Below are positions 35,050 to 43,711 of a stretch of DNA of 64,000 bases, piece after piece. The notes beneath the pieces are model-generated. The model ran no database searches, had not been told where the DNA came from, and worked only from the letters and a program-made list of their open reading frames with translations. Source of the DNA: CAZFBA01 sp964517135 (GTDB lineage Bacteria > Cyanobacteriota > Vampirovibrionia > JBFMGH01); NCBI GenBank assembly GCA_964517135.1, contig CAZFBA010000003.1, positions 1 through 64,000 on the forward strand, given 5' to 3'. Position 1 is the stretch's first letter, and the number at the start of each line of letters is the position of its first letter. The position numbers were made by a program, and so were the translations under genes.

Positions 35050-35382
35050 CTAATTCTGTATATTGATAACCTCTGAAACCATCGTAGTATCCAGCAATTC
35101 TTTCAGTTCATCATTTAAATTGTATATAATCAGCTCCAGCTCAGACTTACTACAGAGATGATAGATCGAAAGAATCGTACCAATACCAGATGTAGTCATA
35201 TATTTGACTTTTTCAAAGTTAATAGCTACTTTACAAATATTTTCTGTTTCTAAAAGCTCTCTAAAGTTCTTCTCCAGTGGCTGTGATGCCTTAAGATCAA
35301 ATCTTGGTTCAAAAATTTCAATTAAACAGGTGCTATCTTCGCTCATAATTACTTGAAAACTATTCTTAACAAGGGTATACAT
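35050..35382 (-). CDS. STAS domain protein (anti-sigma factor antagonist-like)
   Basis: 110 residues, a single STAS fold: VAINFEKVKYMTTSGIGTIL is the phosphorylation-loop region with the switch Ser/Thr (TTSG), as in SpoIIAA. Such proteins act as switches for anti-sigma kinases or other partners. No kinase or sigma gene is next to it. ATG 35382 has GGAG seven bases upstream. A second STAS protein is at 46098-46442. Confidence 0.85.
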   Translation of the reverse strand: MYTLVKNSFQVIMSEDSTCLIEIFEPRFDLKASQPLEKNFRELLETENICKVAINFEKVKYMTTSGIGTILSIYHLCSKSELELIIYNLNDELKELLDTTMVSEVINIQN

Positions 35383-35555
35383 CAAAAGTCTCCATAATTG
35401 CTGCTTTGTAAAACTATCTTATATCCAACATAAAAAAAATTCACTCTTTGAGACAATGAAATTTACAATTATATTAAATTTTATATTTAATGTTAATACC
35501 AGATGTTGTGTAGACAGTAGAAAAATTTCATTTTAAAAGTGTTAAGATTCTGAAA

Positions 35556-36743
35556 ATGGTAAAATTATTATGTAAAAAAAAGTATGAGGCAACTTTGAAA
35601 CGTTTATTATCAGCATTAAACACAAATGTATTTTCACCAAAATCAGAAGCAAACATTAAAATAAAACAGGCATCTTTTGACTTCATTAGATATGCCTGCT
35701 GCTGGGAAGATGCAGACATACTGCTGGAGGCTTTGAGTCCTCTGAAAGGCCTTAATTGCCTTTCAATTGTTTCTGGGGGTGATAATACTCTCTCTTTGCT
35801 TGCCGGCAACCCACAAAAAGTTTTAGCTATAGACCTTAATCTGACTCAAATTGCCTGCCTCGAACTAAAAATAGCCTGTTTTAAAGAACTTAAATACCAC
35901 GAAACCCTTCAATTTCTAGGGTTCTCTGATGCACTATTTGACAGACTTTCTTATTACAAGGTTCTCGAAAAGCATCTTTCTGAAAAAACCTCAAATTACT
36001 TCAATAATCATACTCATCTTATAACTAACGGCATTATCAATCAGGGAAAATTTGAAAAATATTTTCAAAAGTTCCACACAATAGCTCTTCCACTTATTCA
36101 TAACAAACAAAAGGTTAATGAACTGCTGCAAAACAAATCCCTGCAAGAAAGAATTAACTTCTATAACCAAAAATGGAACAATATTGGCTGGCAAATAATG
36201 TTTAAAATCTTTTTTAGCCGCTATTTTATGGGCAAACATGGCAGAGATCCAGCATTTTTCAAGCATGTTAAAACAAATGTCGCTGAAAACATCCTCAAAA
36301 GAACAGAATACGCTTTTACTCAGCTATCAACTCACAATAATCCATACCTTCAGTATATTATGACCGGTAAGTTTAACAATGTTTTACCCCATTATGCAAG
36401 ACCTGAAAACTATGAAACTATAAGAAAAAACCTTCATAAAATAGATATAAAACACGGCAAGATTGAAGACTTGCTGAAATCAACAGAGCTAAAATTTGAT
36501 CGTTTCAATCTTTCAGACATCTTTGAATATATGGATGCCACTACATTTAAAAATACTACTGATATGCTGATTCAAAAAGCCAATAATAAAGCACTATTTG
36601 CCTGCTGGAACATGCTGGTACCTAGAAAATTGTCAGATGTCAATAAAAATAATCTCAATTACCTTGCAGAAAAAGCAGAAAGACTTTTTAAAATTGACAA
36701 AGCATTCTTTTATCAGGCATTCCACATTGAGGAAAAACTATGA
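35556..36743 (+). CDS. BtaA-like protein (DUF3419)
   Basis: 395 residues. DFIRYACCWEDADILLEAL, CLSIVSGGDNTLSLLAGNP and KVLAIDLNLTQIACLELK are hallmarks of the DUF3419/BtaA family, which transfers the 3-amino-3-carboxypropyl group of SAM to diacylglycerol in betaine-lipid synthesis. No btaB N-methyltransferase is in the window, so the end product may differ. Its last four bases overlap the next gene, a predicted lipid kinase, and the pair probably forms a lipid-headgroup operon. The ATG at 35556 lacks a strong ribosome site. Confidence 0.8.
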   Translation: MVKLLCKKKYEATLKRLLSALNTNVFSPKSEANIKIKQASFDFIRYACCWEDADILLEALSPLKGLNCLSIVSGGDNTLSLLAGNPQKVLAIDLNLTQIACLELKIACFKELKYHETLQFLGFSDALFDRLSYYKVLEKHLSEKTSNYFNNHTHLITNGIINQGKFEKYFQKFHTIALPLIHNKQKVNELLQNKSLQERINFYNQKWNNIGWQIMFKIFFSRYFMGKHGRDPAFFKHVKTNVAENILKRTEYAFTQLSTHNNPYLQYIMTGKFNNVLPHYARPENYETIRKNLHKIDIKHGKIEDLLKSTELKFDRFNLSDIFEYMDATTFKNTTDMLIQKANNKALFACWNMLVPRKLSDVNKNNLNYLAEKAERLFKIDKAFFYQAFHIEEKL

Positions 36744-38119
36744 TACCCTGGCACAGTGAATTATTTAGAGCTGTTATTGTTGCAGCTGCCTATTTAGCTA
36801 TCTTTGCAATTGCTGAATTATGGTATTCTAAAGGCAAAACCAGACCGGAAAATACCCGAAAGCTGGTTCATTTTGCAGGTGGTTTAGTCGCATTAAGTTT
36901 TGGTTATCTTTTCACTTCTCACTGGATTGTATTATTTTTATGTATCCTTTTTGCTTTTATAATAGGTATTACTAAAAAACTTAACCTCCTAAAATCTGTC
37001 CATTCAGTTGATAGAGAATCAAAAGGTGGCATTTACTATCCACTGGCAATTTACCTAACATTTTTATTTTCTATATTACTTGACAAACCTGATTTTTATA
37101 TCATTGCCATACTGGTTTTATCAATATCTGATACACTTGCAGCTCTTATAGGTCATTCATATGGTATTAAGCTCTACCATGTAGAAGAAGCCAAAAAGAG
37201 TTTTGAGGGCACTGTAATCTTTTTCCTGTCGACATTTATTATTGTACTTATTGGAATATTGCTTACAACAGATGTTGGCCGGGTTGAGTCTATACTGGCT
37301 TCACTTTATATTGCCATTCTGGTTACTTCATTTGAAGCAATTTCACTAGGAGGTGCTGACAATCTCTTTATCCCTGTAGGTACGATCTTTATTCTTGCTA
37401 AAATAACCACTAAGCCACCCGAAGAAATACTTTTCCAGATAGGTATGATCTTTGTTATATATTTAACAGTTTATTTGATTGCATCATCACAGAAAAAGCT
37501 TGGCAATTCAGGCATTTTGGGAATCGCACTACTGGCATACGCAGCCTTCAGCCTCACAGGGATAGACTGGCTAATACCTGTACTTACCGGATGCATTATT
37601 GTAACACATTTTGACCTGATACTTGAAACTCCTGAAAAAAGGGACGAATTGTATCGTATCAGGCCTGTTTTTTACCTGCTGGCTGTTCCTCTGGTATGGA
37701 TTCTGGCCGGTAATGCTTTCTGGCAATATAAATATGTGTTTATAATTCCTTATGTTATCAGTTTTGCAGCACATTTCAGCATTATGTGGGAGCGTAAATA
37801 CAGGATATTAAAAACTAATTCTCTGAATATACCAGAAATTTTACAAAAAGCACCTGTTTTACCCAGATCAATAATGCTTACACTACTTTTACTGGGGCCT
37901 TTCTTTATATTTAACAGTCAAATAGACCCTTTTATAAGTATTTTTAGTTGTATAACAGGTATTATCATTGCAGACAGGTTATACTGGCTTGCATACAGTA
38001 AATTTTGCCCAGATATTGAAAAACTCAGACTATGGCAAACACGGATGGCTATAGTTTTTACAGTTACTTTAGCTATCACAATTCTTAATTTTTACTTATA
38101 TAAAACATTTATACCCTGA
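36740..38119 (+). CDS. Polytopic CTP-dependent lipid kinase-like protein (dolichol/phytol kinase family)
   Basis: 459 residues with about 12 membrane segments. The N-terminal ~220 residues carry family features: RKLVHFAGGLVALSFGYLF, ESKGGIYYPLAIYLT, ISDTLAALIGHSYG and KKSFEGTVIFFLST, as in dolichol kinase, phytol kinase (VTE5) and diacylglycerol kinase Dgk1. These use CTP to phosphorylate a membrane lipid alcohol. The C-terminal half is an extra set of helices that I do not recognise. The ATG overlaps the BtaA-like stop (ATGA), so the two are translated together; a shared diacylglycerol substrate is an attractive inference. Confidence 0.75.
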   Translation: MIPWHSELFRAVIVAAAYLAIFAIAELWYSKGKTRPENTRKLVHFAGGLVALSFGYLFTSHWIVLFLCILFAFIIGITKKLNLLKSVHSVDRESKGGIYYPLAIYLTFLFSILLDKPDFYIIAILVLSISDTLAALIGHSYGIKLYHVEEAKKSFEGTVIFFLSTFIIVLIGILLTTDVGRVESILASLYIAILVTSFEAISLGGADNLFIPVGTIFILAKITTKPPEEILFQIGMIFVIYLTVYLIASSQKKLGNSGILGIALLAYAAFSLTGIDWLIPVLTGCIIVTHFDLILETPEKRDELYRIRPVFYLLAVPLVWILAGNAFWQYKYVFIIPYVISFAAHFSIMWERKYRILKTNSLNIPEILQKAPVLPRSIMLTLLLLGPFFIFNSQIDPFISIFSCITGIIIADRLYWLAYSKFCPDIEKLRLWQTRMAIVFTVTLAITILNFYLYKTFIP

Positions 38120-38196
38120 TAAAAAATATATAAATAAACCAGCTAAAGGATCTTAAACCAGAAACTGTTTTTGATCAGTGTAAGAACTATAAATAA

Positions 38197-38435
38197 GATC
38201 AGTGCATAACTTAAAAATTTTTCGATTTTCAAAACCCAGATCCTGCGCACCCTAAAGGAAGGCATGGGGTCTCTTCTTTTTGAAAAAAGAAGCAAAAACT
38301 TTTCACAACTGGCTTGCTGGCTTCGTATAGTGCTTTGAAGGCCCAGGCCAATCGACTCGTTCAACCCATATCTTTACTTTTAAAATTTTTGAAAATCGAA
38401 AACAGAAAATTGATTATTATAGTTATGCATTAATC
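38197..38435. repeat. Full copy of the dispersed ~240-bp element (copy A)
   Basis: Outer ends GATCAGTGCATAACTT (38197) and AGTTATGCATTAATC (38435) are inverted repeats. Inner inverted repeats TTTTCGATTTTCAAAA (38219-38234) and TTTTGAAAATCGAAAA (38387-38402) enclose a 152-bp core, which includes a CTTCTTTTT/AAAAAGAAG hairpin. No protein is encoded. The right end covers the stop codon of the nitroreductase gene. Compare 58372-58612, whose core is inverted. Confidence 0.85.
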
Positions 38436-39077
38436 TTTTAAATAAGAAACTATGTCCTTGAGTGACTTTCTGAGAGTATAACCCTGAGAAATACGTTCTG
38501 ACTGACCAAAAGGTAAAATCACTAAAGGTTTTTCTCTCGAATCATTAAGTTTCAAGATTTCTGAAACATCTTTTGGGTTAAAAGCTCCAATCCATACAGA
38601 TTTCAGATCATAACATTCAAGCACTAACTGGGTATAAGCAGCAATAATTGTTGTATCTTGAATGCTATAAAGATTTTTCCCTCTGTCACCATATCTGGTT
38701 GCTGATACTTCAGGAAGAGCTACAAACACTAACAGCTGAGGAGCTGAACTTACTGCATTCTGATTATGTGATGCAATAGCAAGCTTCTTAATAATACTTT
38801 TATCCTTAACAACATATATTTTATAGGGTTGCAGGTTACCAGCCGATGGAGCCCTTTGTGCCAGAGTCAATATTTCATTAATTTTTTCATCAGGAACCTC
38901 ATAGTCTGTATAGTCTCGAATTGATTTTCTTTCTACTATTACTTTTAATAAAGTATCAGAACTGGAATCACTAACAATATTTTTTGCGCTGTTTTCTGCT
39001 TTTGTACAGTTAATTAAAAACAGGCTACACAAGACCATTAATGATATAAGTGCAACAAGACAGGCTGTTTTCTTCAT
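38430..39077 (-). CDS. Exported nitroreductase-family protein
   Basis: 215 residues. An N-terminal hydrophobic segment ends in LINC (C24), suggesting a signal peptide or lipoprotein; Asn at -1 is unusual for a lipobox. The nitroreductase fold follows: RKSIRDYTDYEVPDEKINEI, AQRAPSAGNLQPYKIYVV, and the late CYDLKSVWIGAF. It should bind FMN and reduce a quinone or nitro-type substrate with NAD(P)H. Export of a nitroreductase is unusual. AGGAG six bases before ATG. Its stop codon lies in the end of a dispersed repeat. Confidence 0.8.
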   Translation of the reverse strand: MKKTACLVALISLMVLCSLFLINCTKAENSAKNIVSDSSSDTLLKVIVERKSIRDYTDYEVPDEKINEILTLAQRAPSAGNLQPYKIYVVKDKSIIKKLAIASHNQNAVSSAPQLLVFVALPEVSATRYGDRGKNLYSIQDTTIIAAYTQLVLECYDLKSVWIGAFNPKDVSEILKLNDSREKPLVILPFGQSERISQGYTLRKSLKDIVSYLKD

Positions 39078-39092
39078 AAGAGACTCCTTTGT

Positions 39093-39120
39093 AAATTAAA
39101 AAGCCCTGCCGGGGCAGGGC
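39093..39120 (-). terminator. Rho-independent terminator of groES
   Basis: GCCCTGCC paired with GGCAGGGC, followed on the minus strand by five T residues. It separates groES from the nitroreductase gene. Confidence 0.85.
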
Positions 39121-39128
39121 CTGTATAT

Positions 39129-39416
39129 TTATTCAACAACTGCCAGAATATCTCTTTCTGTTAGTACTTTGTATTCCTGGTTATCAAATTTAACCTCAGT
39201 CCCTCCATACCTGGTAAAAATGATATTCTGACCTTTACTAAGCTCCAATGGTATTCTGTTACCCTCATTATCTATTCTTCCAGGGCCTACAGCAACTACT
39301 TCACCTTTTTGAGGCTTTTCTTTTGCAGTATCTGGTAGCAAAATACCTCCGGGCGTTTTTTCTTCTGCTTCCATAACCTTAACTAGAACTCTATCTGCAA
39401 GTGGTTTTAACGTCAT
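39129..39416 (-). CDS. groES: Co-chaperonin GroES
   Basis: 95 residues, normal GroES length from the chosen ATG (39416), which has GAGGAGA seven bases upstream; the frame extends to 39455 without support. LKPLADRVLVKVMEAEEKTPGGILLPDTA contains the mobile loop, and KGEVVAVGPGR, GTEVKFDNQEYKVLTERDILA are conserved. It caps the GroEL chamber. No groEL follows or precedes; a terminator follows directly, so groES stands alone. No CIRCE element is visible upstream. Confidence 0.95.
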   Translation of the reverse strand: MTLKPLADRVLVKVMEAEEKTPGGILLPDTAKEKPQKGEVVAVGPGRIDNEGNRIPLELSKGQNIIFTRYGGTEVKFDNQEYKVLTERDILAVVE

Positions 39417-39775
39417 AACAGTTCTCCTCATCATATGCTTTACGTTATTATGCAATTATAGTAAACGCATTTAAAACACGTTTAGAAAAAAACAAGCTCT
39501 TACTTAGAAAAGACTTAACTTAAGTAGTATTAAATCATGCTTTCACGATATTTTAAGATAAAAAAAGTAATATTTAAACCTCCCTGCCATTTTTTCATTT
39601 ATAATATTAAGAAATGATTTTAAAAAATAATAAGCTGGATGGTTTAGCCCTAACCCATTATAGCGTTTTTCACGTTCAATCCCCGAAAAGCCTTTCACAA
39701 CATGGATTTTCAAAAAGTCACGGGCAATTGTTTTTTCAAGTGATTATTTGTTATACTTCATTAAAAGAGCGTTAA
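39417..39775. other. Divergent region between groES and proB
   Basis: About 360 bp, AT-rich. It holds a probable proB promoter (39728-39757). No heat-shock operator and no RNA gene recognised. Confidence 0.4.
39728..39757 (+). promoter_or_regulatory. Probable promoter of proB
   Basis: TTGTTT, 18-bp spacer, TATACT. Transcription would begin only about 12 bases before the ATG, giving a very short leader, which fits the absence of a strong ribosome site. Confidence 0.45.
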
Positions 39776-40942
39776 ATGAACACAAGAGCTGATTTAAAAA
39801 ATGCAAAACGCATTGTTTTCAAGTTTGGAACCAATGTAGTTACCAGGGAATCTGGTCATATAGCAATTGGCAGGATCTATAACCTTATAGAAACTATTGC
39901 AGACCTCCATCATCAGGGCAAAGAAATTATTATTGTCTCCTCCGGTGCTGTTGGAATGGGCAGGACAATCATTAACCTGAAGACCAAACCCCATACACTA
40001 CCTCTGAAACAGGCCTGTGCAGCAATTGGGCAGAGCAGACTTATGTATTTTTATGAAGAGGGGTTTGATAAATTATCTATCGTGACAGCCCAGGTTCTTT
40101 TAACAGAAGAAGATTTCTCCAACAGAAAACGTTATCTTAACCTCAGATCAACACTACACACACTGCTTGACCTTAGAGTTATTCCTATCATTAACGAAAA
40201 TGATGCAGTTTCAACCTCTGAATTATTACCTGTAGAAAAGTCAGAAGATGTTATTATCAATTTTGGCGATAATGACAAACTTTCTGCACTTGTTATGTCC
40301 AAGCTTGATGCAGATTTGCTGATCATTCTTTCTGATATAGATGGAGTTTACGATTGTGACCCCAAAACAAACAAAGAGGCTTCTCTTATTCATACTGTAA
40401 ATAATATTACACCTGAAATTGAGAATGTATGCTGCGAATGCTGTTCTGACAGGTCCCGGGGGGGTATGAAAACAAAGATTGAAGCTGCAAGGGTTGCTGT
40501 GAACTCTGGTGGAACAGCTATTATAGCTAATGGCAAAAAAACGGATATAATCAAACAAATCTTTAACGGAGAAGAAGTCGGTACTATCTTCTTACCAGAA
40601 AAGCATCTTTCAAGCAAAAAACGCTGGATCGCATTTGCATCAAGCATCCACGGAAAAGTAATTGTTAACAGAGGTGCTCAAAAAGCTCTCATAGAAAACA
40701 ACGCCAGCCTTCTTTCAGCAGGTGTTGTTGAAATTAAAAATAAATTCAATGTAGGTGATGTGGTTAGCATTATTGATGAAGAGGGTAACGAATTTGCACG
40801 AGGCATTATAAACTACTCCAGTGATGAATCTATAAAACTTATTGGTCTTAAATCAAATGAAATAGAAAATATTTTACATCATAAAAATTATGATGCGCTT
40901 ATATCAAGAGATAACATTGTTGTATTTAGCAAAAAAAACTGA
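39776..40942 (+). CDS. proB: Glutamate 5-kinase with PUA domain
   Basis: 388 residues, slightly longer than usual. The amino acid kinase domain (VFKFGTNVVTRESGHIA, IIIVSSGAVGMGR, NENDAVSTSELL, LIILSDIDGVYDCDPK, RGGMKTKIEAARVAVNSGG) phosphorylates glutamate, the first step of proline synthesis. The C-terminal PUA domain (GKVIVNRGAQKALIENNASL ... VGDVVSIIDEEGNEFARGI) is the usual regulatory module. proA is not adjacent. Cytoplasmic. Confidence 0.95.
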   Translation: MNTRADLKNAKRIVFKFGTNVVTRESGHIAIGRIYNLIETIADLHHQGKEIIIVSSGAVGMGRTIINLKTKPHTLPLKQACAAIGQSRLMYFYEEGFDKLSIVTAQVLLTEEDFSNRKRYLNLRSTLHTLLDLRVIPIINENDAVSTSELLPVEKSEDVIINFGDNDKLSALVMSKLDADLLIILSDIDGVYDCDPKTNKEASLIHTVNNITPEIENVCCECCSDRSRGGMKTKIEAARVAVNSGGTAIIANGKKTDIIKQIFNGEEVGTIFLPEKHLSSKKRWIAFASSIHGKVIVNRGAQKALIENNASLLSAGVVEIKNKFNVGDVVSIIDEEGNEFARGIINYSSDESIKLIGLKSNEIENILHHKNYDALISRDNIVVFSKKN

Positions 40943-41152
40943 AATTAAATACAAAAATCAATTATCTTTATAATAGCCAATTTTTGTAAAATCCTTTAAT
41001 AGAAAGCGACACCAGCTATAATATGCCTGAAAAATCAATAATATCGTAAAACGTAGAACATGCAAACTTCAAAAGTTATAGACAACATATGCATTACTAT
41101 ACAAATACTTTGTCATTTGTAATATAATAGCTCAATGCAGGAGGGGTGTAAA

Positions 41153-42277
41153 ATGATGACAACAACTTCTCGCTTCACAACACTCAGAGCTATCGAAATA
41201 TTAAGGTGGGGTGATGTACCACACTGGAATGACCTGTATTCTATGTGGATGCAAACTCATAATACAAGGTTTAACCTGACAGGCTCAAACCTTGCCGGGG
41301 CAAACCTCAAAGAAGCATGCCTCTCTGGAGCCGACCTGACCGGAGCTAACCTTTCTAATACTGATTTCTCGGATGCTAATCTCAGCTATTGCAAGCTAGA
41401 AGACATTTGCTTCGATAATTCAAACCTTCAAGGGGCCAACCTGTCAGGGTGTTATATCAATAATTGCTCGTTTAAAAATGCTGAATTAAGCCATTCAAAC
41501 CTTTCCGGAACCTGTATCACAAATTCACACTTTAATTCAGGTAGCCTTAAACATTCAGATTGCAGATACAGCCAGTTAAGTTATGTTACAATTATTAATA
41601 TTGATGCAATAGAAATAAATATGAACTTTTCATATATTAAAAACACTGATTTCAGAGACCTCTGTCTTGCCAGCAGTAACCTTAGCAACTGTAGATTTGA
41701 GGCATGTGATTTTGAAAAAGTTGATTTATCCTCTTCTGATCTATCTTTTTCACACTTTAAAGCTACCCCTTTCAAAGAAATAAACTTCTCTCAGTCAAAC
41801 CTTGTTTCAAGCATTTTGTCAGAAACTGATATATCAATTTGCGATTTTAGCCTAATCAAGTCTAATAAACTGGATTTATCACTTTCAAATCTCTTATATA
41901 ATGACTTTACTTGCTCTGATCTGAATAATTCTAACCTTCAGGGTACCTTTATTAACTGTTGCAACTTCATAAACACTGAATTAACTAATTCTAAACTCAG
42001 ACAAACATATACCAATAATTGTGATTTTTCAGGCGCACTTCTTAATAATATTGCTGAAATCAGCTATTCACCTGATATTATCGCTGAAATTTTAAAACGA
42101 AATGCCTGTGATGAATATGAAAAATTAAAGGTCGCAGGAATCGTTTCCATCAACCATAACTGGAACTGGGATACTTTTAAACGCTATTTTCACTCTGAAA
42201 CAGAACCTATTAAGTTATGGATTCTCTCTACATTTAAACAGTATCCCGTAATATATAATAAATTTTCGTCATGTTAG
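41153..42277 (+). CDS. Pentapeptide-repeat protein
   Basis: About 374 residues. From about residue 45 to 310 it is made of A(N/D)Lxx five-residue repeats (ANLKEACLSGADLTGANL and later, more divergent copies rich in Ser/Asn), forming a right-handed beta-helix. Some relatives mimic DNA and bind gyrase; no such role can be shown here. The last ~60 residues (YEKLKVAGIVSINHNWNWDTF) are a separate unrecognised tail. AGGAGGGG six bases before ATG 41153 rules out the in-frame ATG at 41135. It lies 21 bp upstream of wecB. Confidence 0.85.
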   Translation: MMTTTSRFTTLRAIEILRWGDVPHWNDLYSMWMQTHNTRFNLTGSNLAGANLKEACLSGADLTGANLSNTDFSDANLSYCKLEDICFDNSNLQGANLSGCYINNCSFKNAELSHSNLSGTCITNSHFNSGSLKHSDCRYSQLSYVTIINIDAIEINMNFSYIKNTDFRDLCLASSNLSNCRFEACDFEKVDLSSSDLSFSHFKATPFKEINFSQSNLVSSILSETDISICDFSLIKSNKLDLSLSNLLYNDFTCSDLNNSNLQGTFINCCNFINTELTNSKLRQTYTNNCDFSGALLNNIAEISYSPDIIAEILKRNACDEYEKLKVAGIVSINHNWNWDTFKRYFHSETEPIKLWILSTFKQYPVIYNKFSSC

Positions 42278-42298
42278 CTCTTTTAAAAGGAATTATTA

Positions 42299-43432
42299 TT
42301 GTCTGAACCGCTAAAAGTCTTAATAGTATTTGGAACACGACCTGAAGCCATCAAAATGGCCCCTCTTTGTATGGAACTAGCAAAAAGAGAAACCATCAAA
42401 CCCTCTATATGCGTTACTGCACAGCACCGGGAAATGCTTGATCAAGTATTAAAACTTTTTAACATCTATCCTGACTATGATCTTAATATTATGCAGCAAA
42501 ACCAGGACCTGTGGTCTTTAACAGCCGGTGTATTAGTGAAAATGAAAGAAATTATTGAAACTGCATCCCCGCATATCATCCTTGTACACGGTGACACAAC
42601 TACAACAATGGCAACAGCCCTATCAGCTTTTTATTTCAAAATACCTGTTGGTCACGTTGAAGCAGGATTAAGAACTTTTGATAAATATTATCCCTTTCCT
42701 GAAGAAATAAACAGGGTAGTTACTGATTATGTATCTTCATTTTACTTTGCACCAACCGAAAAAGCTGTTCAAAACATCATTCATTCTGGCATTAAATCAG
42801 AACAGGTTTTTAAAACAGGAAACACTGTCATAGATGCCCTTTTATATACTGTTAATAACCATAAAACTGACCTGAAGCCACTGGGGCTGAATAATAATCT
42901 AAAAACAATTCTTTTAACCTCTCACAGGCGTGAAAACTTTGGAAAACCTCTTGAAAACATCTGTCAGGCAATCATAGAAATTGTTAAATCAAATCCCGGT
43001 GTACAGGTTGTCTACCCAGTGCACCTTAACCCCAATGTTAAAGAACCTGTTTGCAGAATGCTTGGAGGAAAAGAAAGAATTATCCTGACAGACCCCATGG
43101 AATACGCACCATTTGCCACTCTAATGTCTGAAAGTTACATTATACTCACAGATTCTGGAGGCATACAGGAAGAAGCCCCCTCCCTTGGCATACCAGTGCT
43201 TGTTTTAAGAGACGAAACAGAGCGCCCGGAAGCTATTAAAAATGGCACTGTCCTGCTTGCCGGTACAAATAAAGAAAATATCGTAAGCCTCACAAACAAA
43301 CTTATTAACGACAGGGTTTTTTATAAATCTATGGCAGAAGCCACAAACCCCTACGGTGATGGCAAAGCAGCAAGCCGGATAGCAGATATATTAACCGGTT
43401 ATCAGGATCAACTTATTCTTAAAAGCCTGTAG
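42299..43432 (+). CDS. wecB: UDP-N-acetylglucosamine 2-epimerase (non-hydrolysing)
   Basis: 377 residues, full length. It interconverts UDP-GlcNAc and UDP-ManNAc for surface polysaccharides. Conserved segments: FGTRPEAIKMAPL, VTAQHREMLDQVL, VHGDTTTTMATALSAF, VGHVEAGLRT, PFPEEINRVVTD, LLTSHRRENFG, DSGGIQEEAPSLGIPVLVLRDETERPEA. The start is TTG with AAAGG eight bases before it. The 3' end overlaps the convergent yggT gene by 14 bp. Confidence 0.95.
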   Translation: MSEPLKVLIVFGTRPEAIKMAPLCMELAKRETIKPSICVTAQHREMLDQVLKLFNIYPDYDLNIMQQNQDLWSLTAGVLVKMKEIIETASPHIILVHGDTTTTMATALSAFYFKIPVGHVEAGLRTFDKYYPFPEEINRVVTDYVSSFYFAPTEKAVQNIIHSGIKSEQVFKTGNTVIDALLYTVNNHKTDLKPLGLNNNLKTILLTSHRRENFGKPLENICQAIIEIVKSNPGVQVVYPVHLNPNVKEPVCRMLGGKERIILTDPMEYAPFATLMSESYIILTDSGGIQEEAPSLGIPVLVLRDETERPEAIKNGTVLLAGTNKENIVSLTNKLINDRVFYKSMAEATNPYGDGKAASRIADILTGYQDQLILKSL

Positions 43433-43694
43433 AAGGTACCATACCGGCCAGAAAACCAATTAAAATGTTTATCAAAAATATCGGTACAATAGGCGATATG
43501 TCAATCATGCCTGCAATAGGTGGTATAATCCTTCTAAATGGCGTTAAAACCGGTTCTGTAATATCGTCTAACAGCTTAAACGGCTGGTTATACCAGTTTA
43601 TATTTGGAAACCAGGATAATAAAATCCTGAGAATAAGGATCAACTGTAATAAATTTAAGATATCAATGAGACCATTTAATAATACAACTTGCAA
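43419..43694 (-). CDS. YggT family membrane protein
   Basis: 91 residues with two membrane segments (INDILNLLQLILILRILLSWFP-like at the N-terminus and a C-terminal IVPIFLINILIGFLAGMVP) and the family core WYNQPFKLLDDITEPVLTPFRRIIPPIAGMIDISPIV. YggT proteins are small inner-membrane proteins linked in some bacteria to division or osmotic stress. The TTG start has AGGAG eight bases upstream. It lies 17 bp downstream of mtnP and is probably in the same operon. Confidence 0.88.
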   Translation of the reverse strand: MQVVLLNGLIDILNLLQLILILRILLSWFPNINWYNQPFKLLDDITEPVLTPFRRIIPPIAGMIDISPIVPIFLINILIGFLAGMVPSTGF

Positions 43695-43711
43695 AATACT
43701 TCTCCTTAAGG

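Noticed and set aside
38143..38364. 73-codon minus-strand frame within repeat copy A
   Set aside because: It lies across the non-coding repeat; copy B does not keep it in an equivalent form.
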